64,000 bases of DNA, from the NCBI GenBank assembly GCA_027946365.1, contig JAPEUQ010000013.1:1054001-1118000 (forward strand). The letters run 5' to 3'. How positions within the stretch are numbered: position 1 is the stretch's first letter; the number at the start of each line of letters is the position of its first letter. The notes beneath the pieces are model-generated. The model did no database searches. It was not told the DNA's origin and saw only the letters and a list, made by a program, of their open reading frames with translations. Below, piece by piece: positions 10,800 to 21,595 of the stretch. The translations under genes and the position numbers were made by a program. This DNA comes from Kalmusia sp. IMI 367209. Taxonomy: Eukaryota > Ascomycota > Dothideomycetes > Pleosporales > Didymosphaeriaceae.

Positions 10800-11957
10800 A
10801 TGGGCCATTTCCACATATCGCGCAAAACTCGCCTCCGGGCCGTCATCGCGATATCAGTCACCTTCTTCATCGCTGAAATATCAAGTTAGTACCCTCTTTT
10901 CTGACTTATTCTAAACTAATATCGGCCCCATATAGCCGGCTTCTACACCAGGTCGCTCGCTCTTGTCGCAGATGCCTTCCATTACCTCACCGACCTGATT
11001 GGCTTCGTAGTAGCCCTAGTCGCAGTTCATATGCAAGAGCGCAAAGATGCACCCGCAGCACTCTCCTTCGGCTGGGCCCGCGCCTCCCTCCTCGGAGCCT
11101 TCTTCAACGGCGTTTTCCTCCTTGCCCTCGGTCTATCGATCTTCCTCCAATCCATCGAGCGCTTTGTCGATATCAAAGAAGTCGAAAGGCCCGGCATCGT
11201 CTTGATCGTAGGATCCGTCGGATTAGCGTTGAATATCATCAGCGGGATTTTCCTGCATGAGCATGACCATGGCGATGGGCACGGACACAGTCATGGACAT
11301 GGTCCTTCAGACGACCACATACATTCTCACGATGAGGAAGAAGCTGCACTTCAGCTCACCAACCCAAATCATCTCTCCCACAACCACACCACGCTCCTCG
11401 CCTCCAAGAAACATCGAGACCTTGGCATGCTTGGTGCACTCATACATGTCCTCGGTGACGCTTTCAACAATATCGGTGTCATCATCTCTGCCCTCGTAAT
11501 CTGGTTGACACACTCTCCCAAACGCTTCTACATCGACCCGGCCATCTCGCTCTACATTGCGCTCATGATCCTAGCCACGGCCATTCCGCTAACACGCCGC
11601 TCGGGAACCATCTTGCTGGAAAGTGCGCCGCCGGGCGTCGACCTTGCGCATGTGAAGAAAGATCTTGAAAGTATTCCGGGTGTGCTAGGTGTGCATGAAT
11701 TACATGTGTGGAGGCTGAATCAGACGAAGAGTCTGGCAAGCGCGCACGTGATTGTCGAGGAAAGGGGCGTGAGAGAGTTTATGCTGAAGGCGAAGACGAT
11801 TAGTGAGTGTTTGCATGCGTATGGGATCCATAGTGCAACGCTGCAGCCGGAGCTGGTCCGTAATAGCGAAGACGAGGACGCAGAAGTAGGTGTGGGTGTG
11901 GAGAAGTGTAGGCTAACGTGTGGGACACTGTGTGAGCCTTTGAAGTGCTGCAACTAG
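10800..11957 (+). CDS. CDF-family zinc transporter (ZRC1/COT1 type)
   Basis: Model: join(10800..10884, 10936..11957), 368 residues; the first exon gives MGHFHISRKTRLRAVIAIS and the 51-nt intron uses GTTAGT...TATAG. Six membrane spans fit the cation diffusion facilitator fold. Both transport-site motifs are of the zinc type HxxxD: HYLTD in span 2 (AFHYLTDLIG) and HVLGD in span 5. Between spans 4 and 5 lies a His-rich loop at about residues 110-135 (HEHDHGDGHGHSHGHG) that would bind zinc. The cytosolic C-terminal domain (VKKDLESIPGV...HELHVW) is the usual metal-sensing dimer domain; the tail has CRLTCGTLC...CC. Such proteins exchange Zn2+ for H+ at the vacuolar membrane and give zinc/cobalt tolerance; vacuolar location is inferred from the family. 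Confidence 0.92.
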
Positions 11958-12170
11958 CGTTATGAGATTTTTGTAGTCGTCCTTCTCTTCGCTAAGAGAA
12001 TACGTATGCCCTAGTGTGAGTTTAAGATATCCCAATGCAAAATCATGATACAAATTAAGCAAGGAATGACCCTCTGCTATTCAAAGTGCGGGGGTTGTAT
12101 TCTACTTGAAGTCATTGATCACAATGCGATAGTCCAATGCAATATCTTAGTATTCGACCAATCTTACCCA

Positions 12171-13304
12171 TTATAGCTTCTCCTGCAACACCCTCGGATG
12201 CCTCACCTTCCCCACCCCCACTTTCCCCCAGTCCTCCTCATATCCTTCTTCCACCTCTGGATACGGCCCCAACGGCGTTATAGCTAGTGGATTAACATCG
12301 CCGTGGCTCTTTGTATAATTCTCCTTGATATGTTTGAAATCCGTGCTCTCCTTGAAACCCTCCACATGCCAATACAAATTCTTATGCCAATTGTTCAAAG
12401 TGGGATAGTCGTGCCGTATGGTCCCGAGATTCGTCTTGAAATGCTGGACATACACGGTGTCGAAGCGGATGATGGTTGCATACGCGCGCAGATCGAGTTC
12501 AGTGATTTGCTTTCCGAGAATGTACGGGCCACCGTTCTGAGCAAGGAGCGCCTCGAGTTTGTTGAGGGCGGCGAAGAGCGGGACAACGCCTGCTTCGTAG
12601 GCTTCCTGTGTGCGTGCAAAGCCAGCTTTATACACGCCGGAGTTGATGTGGCTCTGCATCCATGGCGTGACCTCATCGATTTTGTCCCTCAGCGCCTCGG
12701 GATATAAATTGATCTTCTTGACATCTTCCGGTAGTATAGAATTGAATGCATCCGGAAGCCATCTTAGCATCTCCGCGGATTCGTTGTTGACTATCCTGCC
12801 TGCTTTCTTGTCCCATAGTAGTGGCACGCTATACTTCCCTTTGTACTCTTTGTCATCCCTGAAGTACACCTCACTAAGGAACTTGCTTCCGAACAAACTG
12901 TCAACGGTGGCCCCGGGATACTCATCGTCAGTGGCTGGGAATCGCCATCCACCGCCGTCTTTCGGATAAGGCTTCACAACATCGAGGGTGATGATGGATG
13001 TAAGGTGCTTGATGTGGCGGACGAGGTTCACACGATGAGCAAAGGGGCAGAAGAGGCCTCGGGGAATTATTAGACAAGACACTGGTATTGAGGGGATAAT
13101 AAGGCTTGAGTGATGGAAGATTCGGCTTCAGGGAAATGAGGAGAATCGTGTCTTAGACCATCCGAGGGAGAGGCAAGATGAAAAGAAGAGCGCACCGATA
13201 TAAAGATGGTACCTATCCTTTTCTGGTGGGAACTCTCCACCTTCTTCGATCTTCCCATGCCACCCGTCTTCGGTCCCGTACTTGTGGATCTCGGATGCGC
13301 CCAT
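12171..13304 (-). CDS. ECM4: Glutathionyl-hydroquinone reductase (Xi/Omega-class GST, ECM4-like)
   Basis: Model: complement(12171..13057, 13196..13304), 331 residues; ATG at 13304. Exon 1 supplies GWHGKIEEGGEFPPEKDRYH, the typical N-terminal strip of the family, and the 138-nt intron joins YIG to LFCPFAHRVNLV. The catalytic Cys (about residue 40) sits in CPFAHR, where most relatives have CPWAHR. Next come GGWRF, the VPLLWDKKAGRIVNNES block, and an all-helical C-terminal GST domain with LGKQITELDLRAYATIIRFD. The enzymes reduce glutathionyl-hydroquinones and release free quinol with oxidation of glutathione, in the cytosol. The acceptor (CCCCGAG) is weak, but the family match on both sides supports it. 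It converges with the zinc transporter across about 210 bp. Confidence 0.88.
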
Positions 13305-14286
13305 TTGGTGGGTATGTTCAGCTCGTGTCTAGGAAATAAGGAACAGGAGCCTGCTTAAGACGATAGATATCATATGAATAGAGTCATTCAGCTTTCGAGT
13401 GACGTGCTGTGCCGTAGGCGGGGGTTTATAAGTGGGGTTAAGCAGCGGAGCAGCTCCTTCTCTCATTGGCCAGCTCAACGCTTCCGCCACTGGAGAACAA
13501 TGGACTCTTCACCTAGCCGAACAGGAACAGTTCATTTGAATTTAAGTTAGCTTCACAAGTCGATCGCAGGGCCACTACAATGACACAACGTGTGTGGATT
13601 ACTAATGCTACATACGAACTAGTCTGTAATGATAGTCCGCCGTACACGAAAATTAACCCCGATACTCACACGCTCTGTTGAAGGTTTTTAGGGTTATTTC
13701 TAGACCATGTGGCTTCGTTCGACTGTCCTCAGCCAGGAGGTTGATCTAATGGGGAAGGCCAAATCCTCCAGAGAGGGTTCGAGCCGTTTGTTGGTTTGGA
13801 GTGGGGTGGTTGTTCCATGCTGGTGGCAGGGGGGTTCGATGAGATAGATCGCTCACTTGCGCGCTCGCTAGCTCGCTAGGCGGAGGGGACAATCGTGGAA
13901 ACAGAAAAGGGGGGCTCCGGGGTAATGCTGGGGAGATGATGTTTGGGATGCTGAGACGCTGAATTAGACAATGTGATAAAGATAAAAGACACCGGTCGAG
14001 GCGAATGCGCTTATTGTACGAAAGGCGGGTACCCAAACGAAAGCGAACGGTAAGTCGTCCAACATCGTATATCGCTTGGTGATCGAATATCGGTCGGTGA
14101 AAGGCACATAGAGAGCCAGTCCTAAGAAAGAGACACACAGACCATATTGAAGATCAAGTCGAAAAGGAACTCTTCCGCCCGTACGTATAACCGCCCAACC
14201 TCGACCATGGTAGAAAGGCAAAGACACAATGCAAGAATACAAAACAACAAGAGAACAACGGCGGCCCACCCCGCCATGTCCGATAG
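13305..14286. other. Gene-free stretch upstream of the GST
   Basis: About 980 bp with the reductase promoter at its left end and the 3' UTR of the next minus-strand gene at its right end. An open frame of 130 codons on the minus strand is low-complexity (Pro/Ser/Leu) and is judged chance. Confidence 0.45.
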
Positions 14287-16091
14287 CTACGCGCCACTAG
14301 ACGCCACAATGCGAGGATCGCCAGGAGGCATAACGGCCGCCCTGTGATGATGGTGATGGCAGCCAGGGTGGTCGCAGTGGCGAGGGGGCCCGGAGGAGTT
14401 AGGAGGAGCGTCGTCGTAATCGTCGTAGTCATCAGACCCGCCCTCCAACTGCTCATCACCCGGGCGCGTGTCGTAGCCACCCCGCATAGGAGGATTCTGG
14501 TTGTTCTGAGCGTTGCTGGCGTTGTTCTGCGCCTTCTTGTTGGTCTTCTTGCCCTTGCGACCCTTCATCCTAGCTTTCTCCAGCAGTCTGCGCTTTTCAG
14601 CCAGACGCTTGCGCTCCTTCCGATCCTTGATTTCGTATTGCCTGATCAATGCCTCCGGAGGCCTTCCAAATATATCTTCATATTCGCAAAATTCACAGAT
14701 CCAGGCAGGGTCGGGCGGATTGTGGAAGTTCTGGTATTCTTGTTCGATACGGCGTTTCCGGGCAGCGTAGGCGTAGAGCTTCGCCGCACTACGTCGAGGC
14801 TTCTGCGGTGGTGGCGCCTGCTGGTTCGTCGGCCCGCCCTTCTGGGTAGGAGCGCCCCTGGCCGCGGGTGGGTGTGTAGAGCCGTTCATATGGGGGCTTG
14901 TCTGGGTACCCTGCGTGTGGACCAGAGGATTGTCCGGACGGACTGGCGGTCGAGCGCGGGGTCCAGTCGTAGGTGGGGGCGCTCCCGCAGTTGTAGGGTA
15001 GGCACCGGGGGGTTGAGGATAGCCGTTTTCCTGGCCCGGCCAGACCATCTTATTGGCCGAATCGGAGCCGCAGGTGAAGGTGAACTGCGTCTTGTTTGCG
15101 CTGGGCTTGGAAGCTTCCTGCTGCAACAGACTCACGTTCTCGTTGCCCGCGTGGGGCGGCGTGGCTTGGGCGTTCGCGATGGCGGTCGAGATGATGCCTT
15201 GTTGGTCTGATGGCCCTAGAAAATAAATAGTCAGCGCACGGACACCCTGCAAAGGTCGTAATTTCCCAAAGTGAGAACCATACGTTTGCTGCTTGCTTTG
15301 GCATTGGCGAGGTTGGTCGAATTGCCCAGCACCCGCCGCTCTGACCGTCCAGACGCTGTTCGTCCAAAACGTCCTCTGCCCGCGCCCGAGATACCCGTGC
15401 CCGCGTTGTTGTGCTGCGGCGTCGATGGAGCCGACGCATAGTAATGCACTGGTGCTTCCCTGCCGTCGAGCCCAACAATATCGTCGGGGTGTGAGATGCC
15501 CATGCTAGCCATCTCCGCCGACAGATTGGTAGGGTGTGTGCTGGCGCCGCCCATGTTAGGGATTTTGCGCTTCTTCTTGTTGTTGGTGTTCTCAAATGAC
15601 TCGTAGCCATCCACAGAGGACGAAGTCGAGCCCGGTTTGTGATATGCGCCCGCCGCACCTGTCACCGGTCTTCCGAGAAGATTACGGCTGTAGTGGTAGC
15701 TCGGTGAAGAGGCCAGTGGTACCCCGTGCTCGTCCTCTTCCTCGTCACTCTCCACCTCCGAGTGATTGTGCCCACAGTGACAAGTGTGGTGGTCGCTCTC
15801 GCCCTGCCTCAATGCCCTACCGCCCCTCTCACTAGTCGAGTAGGGAAAGTTGAAGAGTGGACCCGTCGAGGGCGGGTTCGGCGGGTATCTGATGGTCTCG
15901 GCCTGCTCGGGGGACATACGGTCGCGCAGGCGCCGTTTGGGAAGCGGGCGGATGGGGCGATCGGGATACATGGGGGACGCCGTGTCCGGGGACGAGCGCA
16001 GCGGCGAGGAGCGATTCCACTCGTAGCCTACGATGCGGAGAGGCAGTGTCAGATAGGCCGTAATGGACGATAGAATGCCCGCCGAGCTCAT
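14287..16091 (-). CDS. Conserved fungal disordered protein with CxxC motif and His-rich tail
   Basis: Model: complement(14287..15215, 15284..16091), 578 residues, ATG at 16091; the intron uses GTATGG...TTCTAG with phase 1. I do not recognise a named family. Visible features: a short hydrophobic N-terminus (ITAYLTLPLRIVGYEW, residues 10-25); a His/Cys patch (HHTCHCGHNH, about 105-115) followed by an acidic ESDEEEDEH run; long Ser/Gly/Pro-rich stretches; a conserved-looking core WICEFCEYEDIFG at about residue 440; then a strongly basic coiled-coil-like helix (KDRKERKRLAEKRRLLEKAR) and RKGKKTNKK. The C-terminus is acidic (DDYDDYDDA) and ends with HCDHPGCHHHHHRA, a plausible metal-binding tail. 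Function is unknown; the basic helix would suit nucleic-acid or ribosome contact, but this is only a guess. Confidence 0.75.
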
Positions 16092-17696
16092 GTTGGCAAC
16101 GATGGTGTCAAAGAAAGAAATGCAAAGAAAATTTGGGGACCTTTCATAGATCCCCGATACTTACCAGCCGTCGCCGCTGCCATGTTGGCAATTCTCCTCC
16201 GCTCCTATCCAACTGTGTTGCGCCGGTTGCTGCCACTTCCAAAATATCCAATGATCCTTCTATTCAAATCAAGGTCTACACAGCTTATTAGCACAATTCT
16301 ACCACCCACAATATTCACCACCATATTTTCGCCTGTCTATGCCGTCGTTCGTCTGTCATTACGGTATGCGGGGTGCGAGTGAGCTCGACGAACCTATTTT
16401 GTAGAGCGTTGTGGGCCAGGAATGGTCGGGACTGGTGGCAGGTTAGCGGAGTCTGATCGGAAGCCCCTCGCTTCCATCGGTAGCTGACTGACATGATGCG
16501 CTGTGCCACAGTGCCTAGAATGCCAGCCCGCAGCAGCCTAGCTAAACAATATATCTCCAAAAGTGGTCGCGGCGAGCGAGGAACGGTGGTAGAGGTGTCG
16601 AATGGCGAACTGAACGATTACAGATCCACACGCTGCCAAGAGCACACGCTGGCAGAATGAGTTGGCTCCGCTGTGGCCAGACGACCCACGCTTTCGACAA
16701 GCAGGCACCTCGATTCGGCTTGCGCGGTACCTAGACGTAGAAAATGTGCGACGATGATGACGGAGAGGTACGTTTGAGGCTGTTGAGAGGGACTGGGTGT
16801 CGACGTTGAACTGCATGCACGTATCGGCCTTCCTGGAGACCGTGCCAGGGGCGCTAATATCAAAATGGGATTGGTAATATCTCCTGGCTTCGTCGCCTTC
16901 GCTATGACTCGCCACGTCTATAATTCGTCTTCCCCTTTTGGGGACCTGGAGTTCTTCGGAGAAGTTCACCGAAAGACCTGGAGCTAGCACCTTCTTCCAA
17001 TTGCTTCTACGGCCTCTATCACTCATTTCATGCACAATTCGGCTTCGTGGAAGATGCGTTCAAAACCGGTCTCGTCTCGAACAATTTCGCCTATCAATAT
17101 GAAGTCGCACTCAAACATGTTAGGGCTTTTCAGCCTGCGGGATCGAATCGGATGTCTTGGATCTAGAATGCAGCTCCATGCAGGAACTTGTTGAAGAATA
17201 CCCGTTTGGGAAGGTGTTCGAGTTGCCATAGCTTTGAACTCTTACACCCTGTAAAGCAAATGTACACATGCAATATAGGTGACAGTGTCTTCCAGTGCAA
17301 GCATCACCACGCTTCTCAAAATCATCCAGTATCGATACAAATCCATAAATCAAAAGTAACAACAGCACGTCCACTATTCATCGCAGATTGTATTACAAAT
17401 ACACAAGCCCTAGTAGAGGGCAGTGCCGTGCGATTGATGTATCGAATGTCCATGTAAGATGTAGCCTCAGCATTTGCTGGCCACCTCAAAGTTACGCATG
17501 ATATTCCGTATTGCTCGTCGACACGATGAATTATTCTGGAGCTTGTAACAGGGACCAGATCAAGCAAGTTTGTGTCACGTGAATCAAGCTTTCCAGGATC
17601 CCGGAACGGCCAATTACCCCGCCGCAGCTGCAGCAACATTCCTAGCATCATCAATGTCATAAGCTCTCTCCAAACTGACCCCAATGTCCTCTCACC
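16092..17696. other. Intergenic stretch with one weak minus-strand open frame
   Basis: About 1.6 kb. The left part is the 5' region of the CxxC/His-tail gene. A minus-strand frame from ATG 17026 to 16538 (about 162 codons, opening MSDRGRRSNWKKVLAPG) and a frame just upstream of it have somewhat gene-like composition but no recognisable domain and no clear partner exon. I leave it as a possible orphan gene. The right end is the TIM17 promoter. Confidence 0.3.
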
Positions 17697-18344
17697 ATGG
17701 ACCACTCTAGAGACCCATGCCCGTGGGTTGCCCTCAATGACTTCGGTGGTGCATTTTGCATGGGAGTATGTTTGCCTAGTGTCCACATTCGCCAATTACG
17801 TCACATAGCGGCTCTACTAACGACTCGCATCAGGCCGTAGGCGGAGCTATCTGGCATGGGGTGAAAGGCTATCGGTACGCCGAGCTCAAAGAGTAGCCTC
17901 AACTTACATACTTACATGAACGTAGGAACTCGCCATACGGTGAGCGGCGCATAGGTGCCATCACAGCCATCAAGGCACGCGCACCCGTTCTCGGCGGTAA
18001 CTTCGGCGTCTGGGGCGGACTATTTTCAACATTCGACTGCGCTGTAAAGGGCATCAGGTGCGCATGACATATTCTTGAAACGGGTGGGAGAATACAATCA
18101 GTGCAAGCTGACTGGGTTGGGTAGGAAGAAGGAGGATCCTTGGAATGGCATTCTCGGAGGCTTCTGCACAGGTGCAGCGCTCGCTGTGCGCGGGGGTGCT
18201 AAAGCTATGCGCAACAATGCCATCGCGTGTGGAGTTCTTATCGGTGTGATCGAAGGTGTTGGCATCGCATTTGGACGGATGATGGCTGAAAACACGCGGC
18301 TGGAGGCACCACCGCCTCCACCTCAGCAGGCAGCCATTGCTTGA
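17697..18344 (+). CDS. TIM17: Mitochondrial inner-membrane translocase subunit TIM17
   Basis: Four-exon model: join(17697..17765, 17834..17874, 17926..18057, 18125..18344), 153 residues. The protein opens [20 protein letters not shown], the invariant Tim17 start with the conserved Cys and the acidic N-terminus, and continues [18 protein letters not shown], then [33 protein letters not shown], and [19 protein letters not shown], with a Pro-rich tail after [12 protein letters not shown]. Four membrane spans with GxxxG packing are visible. The protein is the core of the TIM23 complex that moves presequence proteins across or into the inner membrane. Introns of 68, 51 and 67 nt all have canonical ends (GTATGT, GTACGC, GTGCGC). 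This is one of the safest identifications in the window. Confidence 0.97.
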
Positions 18345-19604
18345 GACGGCATGCGCCTAACTATCCGACACAATTGGAAGCTAAACACCAGCATTTGAAA
18401 AGGCGTTTGGAGAATGGAGCTGTATGCGGGAATTGAAGATGTTGTTTCGGTCGCAACAATAGTACATGCAGTAGTAGCAGTCCGCCCTACATTTCGATGC
18501 TTCTTTTCGTGTTTACCATGCTACCTATCATAGTCCCTCCATAAGCTGAACCATTGCTTACAAGCCATGGCGAAGGTATAGTACATCCACTGTCTCGTTA
18601 GGGTCGCACAACGACGGAGGCAATGTTTAAGTTTAGAGACTATATATCTCTGACCGGAAGTTTCTTTGCATATCCCCAAAAGAGGTATAAACGCGAACTA
18701 TCGTATCTCAGCTAACGTTGTTCGGACTAGGCAGGTGATGACGGCCGGAGGGGATCCTCAGCTTCGTTACAAACAAAAGTGTGAAGCAAAGTATGAAGAA
18801 TCTGAGGAGATCAAAACAATTCTGCACGACATCTAGAAGCAATTTTGGTATAGATGTAGCGAGTACACCGGTGCTCGTACTATCAAACTGGCGATGATCA
18901 GGCTGCCGTTGTCGTCCGCGTGAACCGAAGATCCCAGTTGCCAGTACTATTCAAGTAACCCTCCACCTACACATGCGCGCGCCAATCAGCTTCACGGCTG
19001 CATCAAGCTGCCTCGGCCGTCCACGACGTTCGAAGACTCAGTCAACATTTGTTACAGAGCTTATAATGGCAGCTGAGAAAGACCACTCGCATCTTCCAGG
19101 TTTCGGTGCTTCTAAGTGATGTGCACATTGACTCACAACCAAGGCCTGCTCTAAACACCGGTAGAACGTTGGAGATGGAAGCGATAGCTACACAATTGGT
19201 CGTATTTCGTATCAAAGGTAAGCGAGATAGGTTTTGCGGCACGAATGGCCCGTGTAAGATCCCCTCAATGAGTCTGATTCTTAAGACGACATGGGCCTGC
19301 ACTAGATCTGTTATCTTGGGTTTGCCTCTCCCTCCTGCATTCGTTCGCGTCACACTGTTTTCTCCGTCCTCCTTACTTTTCAAACTCCAAACTTTTTAAT
19401 TCCTAGTTGCTACAAACGGTAAGAGTCACCAAAGTGCCATCGTTGTCCGCCGTTGTCAGGTACTACGAATCTAGTCTAGACCTGGGACTCGTTCTACCAG
19501 AGAACAAGTTGTCTGGTTTCCTTTCCGCCTGAAGTGCGCTTTCTTTTCCCACTACGACTACATTCGCAACTGTTCCCATTCGACCTTGGATCGTAAAGTG
19601 CGTC
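18345..19604. other. Gene-free stretch between TIM17 and RTA1 gene
   Basis: About 1.26 kb holding the TIM17 3' end and the promoter and 5' UTR of the RTA1-family gene. Open frames near 19042-19399 overlap on both strands and lack any family feature. Pyrimidine-rich sequence just before the start at 19605 is typical of a fungal 5' leader. Confidence 0.45.
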
Positions 19605-20859
19605 ATGGCCACCTTGACCTACAAACTCCTGGCCAACGCCATAGAACTTGCGCCTCGCGCACGACCGACGTCATACAACGACCGCAAGAATTTTCGCGAT
19701 TCTTGTACACTGCAAACATGCCCGCTCAACTTATCATACTGGGGTTACCGTCCATCGCTTGCCGCAAACGCCTTGTTCTGTGCGATCTTCGGACTCTCAT
19801 TTGTCCTGTTCCTCGCCCAAGGCGCCCTATCTAGGCGATTCCTAGGCTTCTCCATTGCGATGATCTGTGGGACCGCTATTGAGGTGATTGGGTATATTGG
19901 GAGAATTATGAGTTACAACAATCCTTTCGGCGAAGTGCGTTGAAAGAGCCTGGTCATAGATCTAAAGTGACTAACATGTGCAATAGAACCCCTTCCTCAT
20001 TCAAATCGTTTGCCTCACGATCGCCCCAGCTTTCCTGGCAGCAGGTATCTACTTGTGCCTCTCTCGCATCGTCGTCACCTTCGGTCCAGAGAACTCGCGC
20101 ATCAGGCCCCTGTCCTATCCACGCATCTTCATCCCTTGCGATGTTGCTTCTCTGCTTCTCCAAGCAGCCGGTGGAGGCATCGCGTCTTCCGCCTCCCACC
20201 GAGATAAGGACCCCACAGTAGGAAACAACATCATGATCGCGGGGCTCACCGTCCAAGTCTTTACCCTCCTTATCTTCATCATTCTCGCCACTGACTTCTC
20301 TATCCGCACCTACCGTCGCACGCGCGAACTTGGCTCACAAAACGCGCTTGACCCCACTCACGCGAAGCTCCGCTCGAGTCACGCTTTCAAGAGCTTCCTC
20401 TTCGCGCTATCGCTTGCGACGCTATGCATCTTCACCCGGTCAGTCTATCGTGTTGTGGAGTTGAGCGAGGGTTGGAATGGGCATTTGATCAAGACGCAAA
20501 AGTACTTCATTGGACTGGAAGGTGCGATTATTGGGGTAGCAGTGTTAGTCCTGAATGCCTTCCATCCTAGATTGTGCTTCAGAGAGGGATATGATAAGGA
20601 TGATGGCGGAAGGAAGTGCTTCGGAAGAAAGAAGAAAAGTGTCGAGGTAACCACCGAGGGTGTTCTGAGGGATGCCAAACAGAAAGGCTTGCGTATGAAA
20701 AGGGATTACGATACAAGGACACACATAGATCTTGTAAACTTTTTAATCAGCAATGCTCAGCTCAGCTTGTTGCCCCTCGAGTACTATTGCACTTTTATGT
20801 TGGGTATTAGAGAGGCTATTCGCTGGCGATACATACTCTTTTTGTTGTTACGGCTGTAG
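19605..20859 (+). CDS. RTA1-domain lipid transporter-like protein (RSB1 type)
   Basis: Model: join(19605..19934, 19987..20859), 400 residues; ATG at 19605. The 52-nt intron (GTGCGT...CAATAG, phase 0) joins NNPFGE to NPFLIQIVCLTIAPAF. Seven membrane spans and RTA1 signature stretches are present: YRPSLAANALFCAIF, EVIGYIGRIMS, ALFLAAGIYLCLSRIV, CDVASLLLQAAGGGIAS, and CIFTRSVYRVVELSEGWNGH. Members include yeast Rsb1 and Rta1, linked to export of sphingoid bases and resistance to lipophilic compounds. After the last span (HPRLCF, near residue 315) there is an unusually long tail of about 80 residues with Lys/Arg-rich sequence and a final hydrophobic stretch; an unrecognised 3' intron in this tail cannot be excluded. 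A second RTA1 gene lies at 45346. Confidence 0.9.
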
Positions 20860-21595
20860 AAGATACAACTCCTTTCCTACTGACTTGAGGACTGTTTCGA
20901 GGGTTTGACATACTTTAAAAGCTTGTTATTGTTTCTTCACACACTTCTCAAGTGCATAGACTCGAGTGTTCCTTGCGCTTCGTCTTTACTGTCATGCACA
21001 GTATATACAGATGATCTGGTAAGCATAAGCGGACCTGATAATGCATTAGTAAGGCGATAATGTATTATCATGGCTACAATACATTATACACAGGTCAAAC
21101 ATAACCATTTTTACGTTAGCCACGTCCCCCTACCTTAGTCCACACTCACTTGAGGAAGTAAGAGAGATTCGCACGCGCATGAACTTGATATGTCTTGTGC
21201 TATTTGATGTGTATAAAGCCTGATCCGCTGCCCTTTTTCTGTCTTCTATATTCCACCACAATAATAATCTATTGTGGCCCCCTGTAAACACTCCTCTCAG
21301 CTTACCTTTAATGTAATACCTCGGCATAGGTATCCTCACTTCGCTCTCCACCACCTTTCAAGACCGAGTTGCCCGGCTAGTCTATGTCTATCTAGCCTTT
21401 GCTGACCTCAATATGGCTGGGAGTGGTTTTGGTTCATTATAACGAGTCACTACTAGCTCAATTTACCCTGGCAACAAGGGAGCTCCACACCTCGACTGCA
21501 TACACCCTATATAAATAATCGCCACCGTACCCTGCCTCCACACTACACTCTTGACACTTTCAACTTTCAGATAAATCAACATACCAGCGTTTGAG
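20860..21595. other. Intergenic region, RTA1 gene to BTB gene
   Basis: About 740 bp: RTA1 3' UTR on the left and the BTB gene promoter on the right. No coding sequence is seen. Confidence 0.45.
21508..21517 (+). promoter_or_regulatory. TATA-like element for the BTB gene
   Basis: TATATAAATA lies 79 bp before the ATG at 21596, a sensible distance for a fungal core promoter with a short leader. Seen by eye only. Confidence 0.4.

Noticed and set aside
14344..15210. 288-codon plus-strand open frame opposite the CxxC/His-tail gene
   Set aside because: Antisense shadow of a GC-rich, Pro/Gly-rich coding exon; Arg/Leu/Val-rich with no domain, no start context and no splice partners.
17322..17795. 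157-codon minus-strand frame over TIM17 exon 1
   Set aside because: Antisense to a secure TIM17 model and without any domain.
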